A DNA stretch of 64,000 nt from Alphaproteobacteria bacterium (GTDB lineage Bacteria > Pseudomonadota > Alphaproteobacteria > Reyranellales > Reyranellaceae): contig JAFKFL010000026.1 of NCBI GenBank assembly GCA_017308235.1, positions 1 to 64,000 of the forward strand, in the 5' to 3' direction. A program made the position numbers and the translations under genes. Shown here one piece after another: positions 26,695 to 35,272 of the stretch (the first letter of the stretch is position 1; each line of letters starts with the position of its first letter). Under the pieces are notes generated by a model that had not been told where the DNA came from, did not search any database, and saw only the letters and a program-made list of their open reading frames with translations.

Positions 26695-28169
26695 GGGCGC
26701 TGCCGCTCGATATTGGTCTCATTCATTTCGTCGGCATCGGCGGCATCGGCATGTCGGGCATCGCCGAGGTGCTGCACAATCTCGGCTACAAGGTGCAGGG
26801 CAGCGACATGGCCGAGGGCGCGAACACACGCCGGCTCGCCGAGCTCGGCATCAAGGTCGCGATCGGCCACCGCGCCGACAATCTTGGCAATGCCCAGGTT
26901 GTGGTCGTGTCGAGCGCGGTGAAGAAGGACAATCCCGAGGTGCTGGCCGCCCGCGCCCGTCTGGTGCCCGTTGTGCGGCGTGCCGAGATGCTGGGCGAGC
27001 TGATGCGGCTCAAATGGTCGATCGCGGTCGGCGGCACGCACGGCAAGACGACCACGACCTCGATGGTCGCCTCCATGCTCGATGCCGGCGGGCTCGATCC
27101 CACCGTGATCAATGGCGGCATCATCAACGCCTACGGCACCAACGCCCGCATCGGCGCCGGTGACTGGATGGTGGTGGAATCCGACGAGTCGGACGGCTCG
27201 TTCCTGCGCCTGCCCGCCACCATCGCCATCGTCACCAACGTCGACCCCGAGCATCTCGACCACTACGGCACGTTCGACGCGCTGCGCGACGCCTTCGTGC
27301 GTTTCGTCGAGAACATCCCGTTCTACGGCTTCGCCGTGCTGTGCGTCGACCATCCCGAAGTGCAGGCGCTGATCCCGCGCATCGCCGACCGGCGCATCGT
27401 CACCTACGGCCTCGGCGTCAACGCCGACGTCCGCGCGGCCAACGTCCGGCTCGACCGCGGCGGCGCCGATTTCGACGTGCTGATCACGAATCGCGTCACC
27501 AACGAATCGCGCTCGATCGAAGGCCTGCGCTTGCCGATGTTCGGCCAGCACAATGTGCAGAACGCGCTCGCCGCCATCGCCGTCGCCCAGGAAATGGGCT
27601 TGCCGGACGAGGTCATCCGCCGCGCGCTCGGTTCCTTCTCCGGCGTGAAGCGCCGTTTCACCAAGACCGGCGAGGCGCATGGCATCACCGTGATCGACGA
27701 CTACGGCCACCATCCGGTCGAGATCGCGGCCACCCTGCGCGCCGCGCGACAGAGCTACGGTGGCTCGGGCCGGGTAATCGCCGTGATGCAGCCGCACCGC
27801 TACACGCGACTCGCCTCGCTCAAGGCCGAGTTCGCGAGCTGCTTCGTCGACGCCGACACCGTGATCATCGCCGACGTCTATGCCGCGGGCGAGGCGCCGA
27901 TCGAGGGCATCAATCGCGACATGCTGGTCGGGCTTGTGCAGCGTGCTGGCCATCGCGATGTCACGGCCCTCGGGGCGCCCGGCGACTTGCCGAGCATGAT
28001 CTGGCACATCGCCCGTCCGGGCGATGTCGTGGTGTTTCTTGGCGCTGGCAACATCACCTCTTGGGCGCAGGCCCTGCCGGGCCAGCTGCGCCAGATCGCG
28101 GCCGAGCAGGCGACCCCGCGCGCCGTCGCCAACGATTCGGGCCCCTTCAACAGCGGGTCTGCGGCATGA
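26691..28169 (+). CDS. murC: UDP-N-acetylmuramate:L-alanine ligase
   Basis: First of the four Mur ligases, attaching L-alanine to UDP-MurNAc in the cytoplasm. The 492 residues include the UDP-binding start HFVGIGGIGMSGIAEVL, the ATP loop GGTHGKTTTTSMVAS, ESDESDGSFL, and the C-terminal DDYGHHPVEI and MQPHRYTRL. Four-base overlaps with murG and murB set both ends. Confidence 0.98.
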   Translation: MRALPLDIGLIHFVGIGGIGMSGIAEVLHNLGYKVQGSDMAEGANTRRLAELGIKVAIGHRADNLGNAQVVVVSSAVKKDNPEVLAARARLVPVVRRAEMLGELMRLKWSIAVGGTHGKTTTTSMVASMLDAGGLDPTVINGGIINAYGTNARIGAGDWMVVESDESDGSFLRLPATIAIVTNVDPEHLDHYGTFDALRDAFVRFVENIPFYGFAVLCVDHPEVQALIPRIADRRIVTYGLGVNADVRAANVRLDRGGADFDVLITNRVTNESRSIEGLRLPMFGQHNVQNALAAIAVAQEMGLPDEVIRRALGSFSGVKRRFTKTGEAHGITVIDDYGHHPVEIAATLRAARQSYGGSGRVIAVMQPHRYTRLASLKAEFASCFVDADTVIIADVYAAGEAPIEGINRDMLVGLVQRAGHRDVTALGAPGDLPSMIWHIARPGDVVVFLGAGNITSWAQALPGQLRQIAAEQATPRAVANDSGPFNSGSAA

Positions 28170-29098
28170 TGGCGTTGGCCAAGACCCGCGCGCATCTGAT
28201 CGACCGGCTGACCAAGCCGCGCGGCCGGCTGACCGCCGACGCGGCACTGGGACCGCAGACGTGGTTCCGCACCGGCGGTCCGGCCGAGGTGTTGTTTCGG
28301 CCCGCCGACACCGAGGATCTCGCGACGTTTCTTGCGGCGTTGCCGGCCGATGTGCCTGTCATGGCGCTGGGCGTCGGCTCGAACCTGCTGGTACGCGATG
28401 GCGGCGTGAAGGGCGTGGTGATCCGCCTGATGCGCGGCTTCACCAACATCACGGTCGATGGCGAAGCGGTCACGGCGGGCGCGGGCGCACTCGATCTCAA
28501 CGTCGCCTTCACCGCGCGCGACCATTCGCTCGAAGGCCTCGAGTTCCTGAGCGGCATTCCCGGCACGATCGGCGGCGCGTTGCGCATGAATGCCGGCGCC
28601 TACGGCGGCGAGCTCGCCGACGTGCTGATCTCCGCGCAAGCGGTCGATCGCGGCGGTGCACTTCACAATGTGCTCACGTCCGAGCTCGGCTTCCGTTATC
28701 GTCACAGCGATGCACCGACCGACTGGATCTTCACTTCGGCAACACTCAGCGGCAGGTCCGGCGACCAGATGACCATCGCGCGCCGCATCGCCGAAATCGA
28801 CACCGCCCGCGTTGAGTCCCAGCCGCGCAGCCGCACCGGCGGCTCGACCTTCACCAATCCGGACGGCCACAAGGCGTGGGAGCTGATTGATCGCGCGGGC
28901 TGCCGCGGGTTGCAGATCGGGGGCGCGCAGGTTTCCGAGAAGCATTGCAACTTCCTGATCAATTCGGGCACGGCGACGGCGGCGGATATCGAGTCGCTGG
29001 GCGAGGAGGTGCGGCGGCGCGTGTTCGAGCAGAGCGGCGTGCGGCTCGAATGGGAGATCCGCCGCATCGGCGAGCCCCGAATGGGGGCGCCGGCATGA
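28166..29098 (+). CDS. murB: UDP-N-acetylenolpyruvoylglucosamine reductase
   Basis: FAD enzyme that reduces the enolpyruvyl group to give UDP-MurNAc, the MurC substrate. The 310 residues show FAD-binding GVGSNLLVRDGG, the pyrophosphate-contacting SGIPGTIGGALRMNAGAYGGE, the conserved RYRHSD, and SEKHCNFLIN near the C terminus. The length, with no long insertion, fits the shorter type II MurB. Position between murC and ddl is standard for alphaproteobacteria. Confidence 0.96.
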   Translation: MMALAKTRAHLIDRLTKPRGRLTADAALGPQTWFRTGGPAEVLFRPADTEDLATFLAALPADVPVMALGVGSNLLVRDGGVKGVVIRLMRGFTNITVDGEAVTAGAGALDLNVAFTARDHSLEGLEFLSGIPGTIGGALRMNAGAYGGELADVLISAQAVDRGGALHNVLTSELGFRYRHSDAPTDWIFTSATLSGRSGDQMTIARRIAEIDTARVESQPRSRTGGSTFTNPDGHKAWELIDRAGCRGLQIGGAQVSEKHCNFLINSGTATAADIESLGEEVRRRVFEQSGVRLEWEIRRIGEPRMGAPA

Positions 29099-30024
29099 GC
29101 ACGGTCGCGGTCCTGATGGGCGGCTGGTCGCCCGAGCGCGAGGTGTCGCTGGTGAGCGGCAAGGCCTGCGCCGAGGGCCTGCGCGACGGCGGTCACACCG
29201 TGATCGAGTACGACGTGAAGCGCGATCTGCGGGCGCTGATCGACTTCCTGCGTCCGGCGGCCGGCGGCGGGCCGGATGTCGTGTTCAACGCCTTGCATGG
29301 CCGCTACGGCGAGGACGGCTGCATCCAGGGCGTGCTCGAGGTCCTGGCGGTGCCCTACACCCATTCCGGCGTGCTGGCCTCGGCAATCGCCATGGACAAG
29401 CCGATGTCGCGCCATGTCTTCACCTCGCTCGGCATTCGCGTTGCCGAAGGCCGGGTGGTGGCGCGTCAGTCGCTCGCCGCGGGCGATCCCATGCCGCGGC
29501 CCTACGTCGTGAAGCCGATCGACCAGGGGTCGAGCGTCGGCGTCCATATCGTGCATGAGGGCGACAATCTCTCGGTCGTCGAAGCGGCGGAGGCGGCGTT
29601 CGGCGAGCGCGTGCTTGTGGAAAAGTTCGTGCCCGGCCGTGAGCTCACCGTCGCGGTGATGCACGACAAGGCGGTCGCCGTCACCGAGCTGCGGCCGCGT
29701 ACGCGCTTCTACGACTATGAAGCCAAGTACACCGACGGCGTCACCGAGCACCTGATCCCCGCGCCGATCCCGGCCGAGGTCTACGAACAGGCGCGGCAAT
29801 GGGCACTGCTGGCGCATCAGGCGCTGGGCTGCAACGGCCTGACTCGCGGCGATTTTCGCTGGAACGACGGCCAGCCCGGCACGTCGGGGCTGGTAATGCT
29901 GGAGCTCAATACCCAGCCCGGCATGACGCCGCTCTCGCTCGCGCCCGAGCAGGCAAAGTGGGCGGGCATCTCCTGGCCGCAGCTCATGACCTGGATGGTT
30001 GATCACGCGAGGCGGCCGATATGA
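29095..30024 (+). CDS. ddl: D-alanine:D-alanine ligase
   Basis: ATP-grasp enzyme making D-Ala-D-Ala for MurF. The 309 residues contain GGWSPEREVSLVSG, HGRYGEDGCIQG, the ATP-grasp lysine motif YVVKPIDQGSSVGV, LVEKFVPGRELTVAV and the Mg-binding LELNTQPGMTPLS. It is of DdlB type by size and by its place in the dcw operon, overlapping murB and ftsQ by four bases each. Confidence 0.97.
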   Translation: MSTVAVLMGGWSPEREVSLVSGKACAEGLRDGGHTVIEYDVKRDLRALIDFLRPAAGGGPDVVFNALHGRYGEDGCIQGVLEVLAVPYTHSGVLASAIAMDKPMSRHVFTSLGIRVAEGRVVARQSLAAGDPMPRPYVVKPIDQGSSVGVHIVHEGDNLSVVEAAEAAFGERVLVEKFVPGRELTVAVMHDKAVAVTELRPRTRFYDYEAKYTDGVTEHLIPAPIPAEVYEQARQWALLAHQALGCNGLTRGDFRWNDGQPGTSGLVMLELNTQPGMTPLSLAPEQAKWAGISWPQLMTWMVDHARRPI

Positions 30025-30935
30025 AGGCGGGGACACGCAATCCCACCTCGTCGGGCGGCACGCCACGGCGGCGCGACTATGATCGGCGGCGCAAGAAGAA
30101 GCGCAGCGTCGCGCGCAAGCCGGGGCGGCCGATCTGGCGGCAGCCGGTGCTGCTCGGCATCATCGTCCTGCTGCTGGGGATGGGCGGAGGCGGCGGCTGG
30201 CTGGCCTGGAAGCAGGGCTGGCTCGCGACGGCGCAGGAGCGCGTCGCCGAGATCTCGCACAGCGTCGTGATCGCGCTCACGCCCTTCAAGCTCGCCGACG
30301 TGACCGTCGAAGGCCGCGACTACGTCACGCGCGAGGCGATCCTCGCGGCGTTGAACGTCAAGGCGGGCGATTCGCTGCTGGGCATCGACCTGCAGGCCGC
30401 GCGTCATCGGCTGGAAGCGATCGACTGGGTGGCGAGCGCGACCGTCGAGCGGCGGCTGCCCGACACACTCTATGTCACATTGAAGGAGCGGCGGGCCGTC
30501 GCGATCTGGCAGAACGGCAACGAATATACGCTGATCGACCAGAACGGCCGCACAGTGCGGGCAAGCCGCATGCCGCCCGGCGCCGACACACTCCTGCTGC
30601 TGGGTGGTCCCGGCGCGCCCGAGCATGTCGGCGATCTGCTGCTGTTGCTCGCCTATGAGCCGTACATCGCCAAGCAGATGCGCGCCGCGGTCTGGGTCGG
30701 CCAGCGGCGCTGGAATCTTATCCTGAAGAACGACACCGAGATCAGGCTGCCGGAAGAGGATGCGGTTGCGGCGTTACAGCGACTGGCCAAACTCGACAGC
30801 GACTATAAGCTGCTGTCGCGCGAGTTCGGCGTGATCGATCTTCGGTTGCCGGACAAGCTCTATCTCAAGAAGCGTGGTTCAGCCGGTGACACGCCGTCGC
30901 CGGAGCCCACCAAAACGGCTCAGTCAAAAGTGTAG
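30021..30935 (+). CDS. ftsQ: Cell division protein FtsQ
   Basis: A bitopic divisome scaffold linking early and late division proteins. The 304 residues comprise a basic cytoplasmic N terminus of about 40 residues (RRRDYDRRRKKKRS), one Gly-rich membrane helix near residues 44-64, a periplasmic POTRA domain (FKLADVTVEGRDYVTREAI) and the FtsQ beta domain with VATVERRLP-like and LKERRAVAIWQ sequence. A polar tail ends the protein. It lies between ddl and ftsA as expected. Confidence 0.95.
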   Translation: MKAGTRNPTSSGGTPRRRDYDRRRKKKRSVARKPGRPIWRQPVLLGIIVLLLGMGGGGGWLAWKQGWLATAQERVAEISHSVVIALTPFKLADVTVEGRDYVTREAILAALNVKAGDSLLGIDLQAARHRLEAIDWVASATVERRLPDTLYVTLKERRAVAIWQNGNEYTLIDQNGRTVRASRMPPGADTLLLLGGPGAPEHVGDLLLLLAYEPYIAKQMRAAVWVGQRRWNLILKNDTEIRLPEEDAVAALQRLAKLDSDYKLLSREFGVIDLRLPDKLYLKKRGSAGDTPSPEPTKTAQSKV

Positions 30936-30954
30936 CGTAAGCACGGGGGACATC

Positions 30955-32190
30955 GTGGCCAAGACAAGGAATGGCGTCATCGCGGCGCTCGATATCGGTA
31001 CCAACAAGGTCGTCTGCTTCGTGGCGCGGGTCGATGGGCAGGGACTGCGGGTGGTCGGTATCGGCCACCAACCCGCCCTCGGCATGCGCACGGGCAACAT
31101 CATCGACATGGAGGCCGCGACCCGCGCCATCTCCACCGCCGTCTCGACCGCGGAAGAGATGTGCGGCGAGCAGGTGCGTGAGGTGATCGTGGGCGTGAGC
31201 GGCGGCTCGCCCGCCTCGCATACCCAGACGCTGGAAGTCGGGATCGGCCATCACGAGATCGGCGAGCGCGACGTGCGCCGCGTGCAGCAGCATATCCACC
31301 TGCCGGCCGAGACAGCGGACCGCGACATCGTCCACTCGGAGGCGATCGGCTACACGGTCGACGGCACGCCGGTACGCGATGCGCGCGGCATGTTCGGTGA
31401 GCGGCTGGGCGTCGATGTCCACCTGGTGACGGCGGCCAGCGGCTCGATGCGCAACCTGCAGGTCTGCGTGCGCCGCGCCCATCTCGAGATCGCCGAGCGG
31501 GTGGTGGCAAGCCACGCCGCCGGGCTGAGCTCGCTGGTGGCCGACGAGCGCGACCTCGGTGTCACGCTGATCGACATGGGCGCCGGCACGACCTCGATCG
31601 CGGTGTTCTACGAGGGCCATCTCGTCCACGTCGATTCGATCCCGGTGGGCGGCGACCACGTCACGCGCGACATCGCCCGCGGCCTGGCTACGCCGCTTGC
31701 CCACGCCGAGCGCATGAAAACGCAGATCGGCCGCGCCGTCGCCAAGCCCAACGACGAGTACGACATCGTCGATGTGCCGCTGATCGGCGAGGAGGATCGC
31801 ACCCAGCCGAACCACATCCCGCGCTCGATCCTGGTGGGCATCATCCGCCCGCGCATCGAGGAGACATTCGAGCTCGTGCGCAGCCGACTCGAGGCGAGCG
31901 GTGTGGATAAGTTGGCCGGCGGACGCGCTGTTTTGGTCGGCGGCGCATGCCAACTCGACGGTGTGAGCGAAGTCGCGTCGGTGATCCTCAACAAGAAAGT
32001 ACGCGTCGGCGCGCCACTTCGGCTCGCTGGACTGGCAGATTCGACCGGCGGACCGGCATTTTCCGCCGCTGCTGGTTTGCTCTCGTTCGCGCTGCTGCAT
32101 CACGCGCCGGTTCAATCGCAAGCCGCGGTCGCCGAACCGCCGTCGAGTCGAATCGGTCGGATTGGCAGTTGGATTAGGGAAAACTTTTAG
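30955..32190 (+). CDS. ftsA: Cell division protein FtsA
   Basis: Actin-like ATPase that tethers FtsZ filaments to the membrane. The 411 residues show the phosphate-1 loop ALDIGTNKVVCFVARV, the family 1C subdomain, phosphate-2 VTLIDMGAGTTSIAVF and adenosine-motif LVGGACQLDG. The C-terminal RIGSWIRENF is the usual amphipathic membrane-targeting helix. The start is GTG with GGGGGA seven bases upstream; it stands 19 bases after ftsQ. An in-frame GTG five codons earlier is possible. Confidence 0.96.
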   Translation: MAKTRNGVIAALDIGTNKVVCFVARVDGQGLRVVGIGHQPALGMRTGNIIDMEAATRAISTAVSTAEEMCGEQVREVIVGVSGGSPASHTQTLEVGIGHHEIGERDVRRVQQHIHLPAETADRDIVHSEAIGYTVDGTPVRDARGMFGERLGVDVHLVTAASGSMRNLQVCVRRAHLEIAERVVASHAAGLSSLVADERDLGVTLIDMGAGTTSIAVFYEGHLVHVDSIPVGGDHVTRDIARGLATPLAHAERMKTQIGRAVAKPNDEYDIVDVPLIGEEDRTQPNHIPRSILVGIIRPRIEETFELVRSRLEASGVDKLAGGRAVLVGGACQLDGVSEVASVILNKKVRVGAPLRLAGLADSTGGPAFSAAAGLLSFALLHHAPVQSQAAVAEPPSSRIGRIGSWIRENF

Positions 32191-32204
32191 GCAATATGTT
32201 GTGT

Positions 32205-32327
32205 GGGACAAAACTGTCCCCAACAGATGTTGATAATAAGAAAGAAGAAGCCGGTGGCAGGGTAGGGCTTTCCACGAGAGAGGGCCAACTTGCCGCTCCG
32301 GGCAGATTACCCTCTCGTTTGCGTGGA
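32205..32327 (+). promoter_or_regulatory. ftsZ leader with two inverted repeats
   Basis: The 146 bases between ftsA and ftsZ are unusually AT-rich at the left end and hold a small hairpin, GGGACA-AAAC-TGTCCC (32205-32220). Further right, TCCACG and GAGAGGG (32271-32284) can pair with CCCTCTC and CGTGGA (32310-32327). The last arm overlaps the ribosome site of ftsZ (GTGGAGAA), so the fold could limit ftsZ translation. Confidence 0.45.
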
Positions 32328-32336
32328 GAAAACCGA

Positions 32337-34172
32337 ATGACAATCAACCTCAGTCTCCCCCAGAAGGAGTCGGAGATTAAGCCGCGTATCACCGTCGTCG
32401 GAATCGGTGGCGCGGGTGGAAACGCCGTCAACAACATGATCAGCGCCTCGTTGGAAGGCGTGGAGTTCATCGTCGCCAACACCGACGCTCAGGCACTCGG
32501 CCAGTCACTCGCCGACCGCCGCGTGCAACTCGGCATCACGGTGACGCAAGGACTTGGCGCCGGCGCACGACCCGAGGTCGGCCGCCAGGCGGCGGAAGAA
32601 GCGCTGCCCGAGATCCTTCAACTGCTCGATGGCGCGAACATGGTGTTCGTCACCGCCGGCATGGGCGGCGGCACCGGCACAGGTGCGGCGCCCGTCATCG
32701 CCGCGGCCGCGCGCGAGCAGGGCATCCTCACGATCGGCGTCGTGACCAAGCCGTTCCACTTCGAGGGCCGCCGGCGCATGCAGTCGGCCGATCAGGGCAT
32801 CACCGAGCTCGAGAAGGTGGTGGATACGCTGATCGTCATCCCCAACCAGAACCTCTTCAAGATCGCCAACGAGAAGACGACCTTCGCCGACGCCTTCAAG
32901 ATGGCGGACGACGTGCTGCACATGGGCGTGCGTGGCGTCACCGATCTGATGGTGATGCCGGGTCTGATCAATCTCGACTTCGCCGACATCCGCACCGTCA
33001 TGGGCGAGATGGGCAAGGCGATGATGGGCACGGGCGAGGCCGAGGGCCAGGATCGCAGCCGCGTCGCGGCCGAGAGCGCGATCTCGAACCCGCTGCTCGA
33101 GGACCATTCGATGAAGGGCGCCAAGGGCGTCCTGATCAACATCACCGGTGGCCTCGACATGACCCTGCACGAGGTCGACGAGGCGGCCAACCGCATCCGC
33201 GAAGAAGTCGATCCCGACGCCAACATCATCTTCGGCTCGACCTTCGACGCCACGATGCAGGGCCGCATGCGCGTCTCGGTGGTCGCGACCGGCATCGCCG
33301 CTTTGGCGAGCCAGCAGCCGGCGCCGAACTATCTCAACCTCGACATGAACCGGCCGATGCAGACCGGCCAGCCGGCGCTGAGCCGTCCGGTTGCGCCGCC
33401 GGTCGGCCGCGTTGCGATGCCGGCCGCCGCTGTCGCTCCGGCACCCGCGCCGGTCATGGCCGCACCCGTCATGGCGGCGCCAGTCGCACCGCCCGCGCCC
33501 GTCGCGGCTCCCGCGCCAGCGGTTGCCGTTGCCCCGGCACCTGTCTCGGCGCAGGCTCCGCCCGCGGTGCCTGCCGAACTGCAGGTGCCCGTGCAGATCA
33601 CGCCGGTCGCGGTCGAAGTGCCAGCCGCGCCACCGATGGCGGCAGCGCCCATTGCTCCGCCGGCGCCAGCCGCCGTCGCGCCGCCGCCCGCGCCCGTCGC
33701 GGCACCCGTTGCAGCGCCGGTCGTTGCCGCTCCGGCGCCTGCACCCGCTCCGGCACCGCAGCCAAGGCCAATGGTCGGCGAGGACGACTGGCGCGTCAGC
33801 CGTCCGGCGATGCGGCCGGCCGTTCGCGCCGCCGAACCCGGAGCCCGGCCCGCGGTCGCACGTGCGGTGGCGGGAGAGAGCCGCACACCGAACCTCTTCC
33901 AGCGCATCACCGGCGCCTTCGCCAACGCGAAGCCCGCGGCACCGAGTGCGCCTACCCACCCGATGGCCCACGCTCCGGTCCATCCACAGGCGCCGGTGCA
34001 TGCCGAGCCGGCGGCCCCGCGGGTGGCTGTGGAGAACGTCGTTCCCGCGCCCAAGCCCGTGGTCCGGCCCGCACCGGTCCAGACCTCGATCGACGTCACG
34101 GAACGGGCCAAGCCCGCGCGCGACGACGATGACCTGCAGATCCCCGCGTTCCTGCGCCGTCAGGCGAACTGA
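32337..34172 (+). CDS. ftsZ: Cell division GTPase FtsZ
   Basis: Tubulin homologue that forms the Z-ring. The GTPase domain covers about residues 1-330, with the tubulin signature GGGTGTG near 111-117, the N-terminal GIGGAGGNAVN and the T7-loop region NLDFADIRTVM. A very long Ala/Pro/Val-rich linker (about 335-590) follows, as in other alphaproteobacteria, and the C-terminal peptide DDDLQIPAFLRRQ binds FtsA and other partners. Total length 611 is at the long end of the family. GGAGAA precedes the ATG. A strong terminator follows the gene. Confidence 0.98.
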   Translation: MTINLSLPQKESEIKPRITVVGIGGAGGNAVNNMISASLEGVEFIVANTDAQALGQSLADRRVQLGITVTQGLGAGARPEVGRQAAEEALPEILQLLDGANMVFVTAGMGGGTGTGAAPVIAAAAREQGILTIGVVTKPFHFEGRRRMQSADQGITELEKVVDTLIVIPNQNLFKIANEKTTFADAFKMADDVLHMGVRGVTDLMVMPGLINLDFADIRTVMGEMGKAMMGTGEAEGQDRSRVAAESAISNPLLEDHSMKGAKGVLINITGGLDMTLHEVDEAANRIREEVDPDANIIFGSTFDATMQGRMRVSVVATGIAALASQQPAPNYLNLDMNRPMQTGQPALSRPVAPPVGRVAMPAAAVAPAPAPVMAAPVMAAPVAPPAPVAAPAPAVAVAPAPVSAQAPPAVPAELQVPVQITPVAVEVPAAPPMAAAPIAPPAPAAVAPPPAPVAAPVAAPVVAAPAPAPAPAPQPRPMVGEDDWRVSRPAMRPAVRAAEPGARPAVARAVAGESRTPNLFQRITGAFANAKPAAPSAPTHPMAHAPVHPQAPVHAEPAAPRVAVENVVPAPKPVVRPAPVQTSIDVTERAKPARDDDDLQIPAFLRRQAN

Positions 34173-34215
34173 CAGCGCAAATCACGCGGATCGCGCAACT
34201 TTCCACGCATTCTTC

Positions 34216-34243
34216 GAGGGGCCTGCTCAGGCCCCTCTTTTTT
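34216..34243 (+). terminator. Strong intrinsic terminator after ftsZ
   Basis: Perfect 8-base stem GAGGGGCC/GGCCCCTC with a six-base loop, followed directly by six T residues, 43 bases after the ftsZ stop. It should end the dcw transcript, so bamD needs its own promoter. Confidence 0.92.
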
Positions 34244-34251
34244 CGCCACTG

Positions 34252-34359
34252 CCTCACCCTGAGGAGCGGCCTAAGGCCGCGTCTCGAAGGGTAGGAAACG
34301 AGCACCTTGTCTGTGGCCATCCTTCGAGACGGCCGCTTTGCGGCCTCCTCAGGATGAGG
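34252..34359. repeat. Dispersed palindromic repeat, family B, copy 2
   Basis: A 108-base palindrome from CCTCACCCTGAGG to CCTCCTCAGGATGAGG, with inner hairpin GCGGCCTAAGGCCGC and the shared string ACGAGCACCTTGT. It lies just after the ftsZ terminator, in the gap where lpxC would be expected. The rest of the gap to bamD shows no gene. Confidence 0.87.
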
Positions 34360-34437
34360 GAATTCTTGTTCCGGCGGATATGCTCCACGGCGATTTGGCG
34401 TGATATAACCGCGGCGGCTTGAATTGACGGACGGAAT

Positions 34438-35262
34438 ATGGCGAAGGCGTTGAAGAACAGGACGTGGTTGGCGCTCGGCGCGATGGGCCTCGCGGCCATG
34501 GCATTGGCGGGCTGCGGCGATTCCTCGTCGGACGATGCGAGTTATCGCGAGCAGCCAGTCGAGGTGCTCTACAACCGCGCGCTCGATGACCTGGGCAATC
34601 AGGATTACAAGAACGCGGCCAAGGGGTTCGAGGAAGTCGATCGCCAGCATCCCTATTCGGTGTGGGCGACCAAGGCCGAGATCATGGCCGCCTTCGCCTA
34701 CTACCAGAACAACAAGTACGACGACGCGATCATCGCGCTCGACCGCTTCATCCAGCTGCATCCCGGCCACAAGGACATTCCCTACGCCTACTATCTCAAG
34801 GGCATCTGCTACTACGAGCAGATCTCCGACGTCCGTCGCGACCAGCGCGTGACGCAGCAAGCGCTCGATTCACTGGCCGACGTCGCCAAGCGCTTTCCCG
34901 ACACGCCCTACGCGCGCGACGCCCGCCTCAAGGTCGAGCTCTGCATCGACCATCTCGCCGGCAAGGAGATGGACGTTGGCCGTTACTACGAGAAGCAGCA
35001 GCAATATGTCGGCGCCATCAACCGCTACCGTACCGTGATCGAGCGCTACCAGACCACGACGCACGTGCCCGAGGCGCTGCATCGCCTGGTCGAGTGCTAC
35101 CTGGCGTTGGGCGTCAAGAGCGAGGCCAAGGAGACGGCCGCGGTGCTGGGTTACAATTTCCCCGGCAGCGACTGGTACCAGGACACTTATTATCTCGTGA
35201 CGGGCGAGGGCTCGCCGGCCGATTCGGACACGGGATCGGGCAAGTTCCTGGGGCTGTTCTAG
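34438..35262 (+). CDS. bamD: Outer membrane assembly lipoprotein BamD
   Basis: An essential lipoprotein of the BAM complex that inserts beta-barrel proteins in the outer membrane. The 274 residues start with a lipoprotein signal whose lipobox is LAGC (Cys26 or so), followed by TPR-like helical repeats (VLYNRALDDLGNQDYKNAAKGFEEVDRQHPYS and similar). The length and position before recN are typical. It follows the ftsZ terminator and a repeat, so it is probably transcribed separately, together with recN 10 bases downstream. Confidence 0.95.
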   Translation: MAKALKNRTWLALGAMGLAAMALAGCGDSSSDDASYREQPVEVLYNRALDDLGNQDYKNAAKGFEEVDRQHPYSVWATKAEIMAAFAYYQNNKYDDAIIALDRFIQLHPGHKDIPYAYYLKGICYYEQISDVRRDQRVTQQALDSLADVAKRFPDTPYARDARLKVELCIDHLAGKEMDVGRYYEKQQQYVGAINRYRTVIERYQTTTHVPEALHRLVECYLALGVKSEAKETAAVLGYNFPGSDWYQDTYYLVTGEGSPADSDTGSGKFLGLF

Positions 35263-35272
35263 CCGGATATCG

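Noticed and set aside
17274..28247. Very long antisense reading frames of 450-600 codons opposite ftsI, murE, murF and murC (for example 17274-18680, 18844-20484, 26448-28247).
   Set aside because: They mirror real genes in GC-rich DNA, are dominated by Arg, Asp, His and Gly, and contain no recognisable motif or ribosome site.
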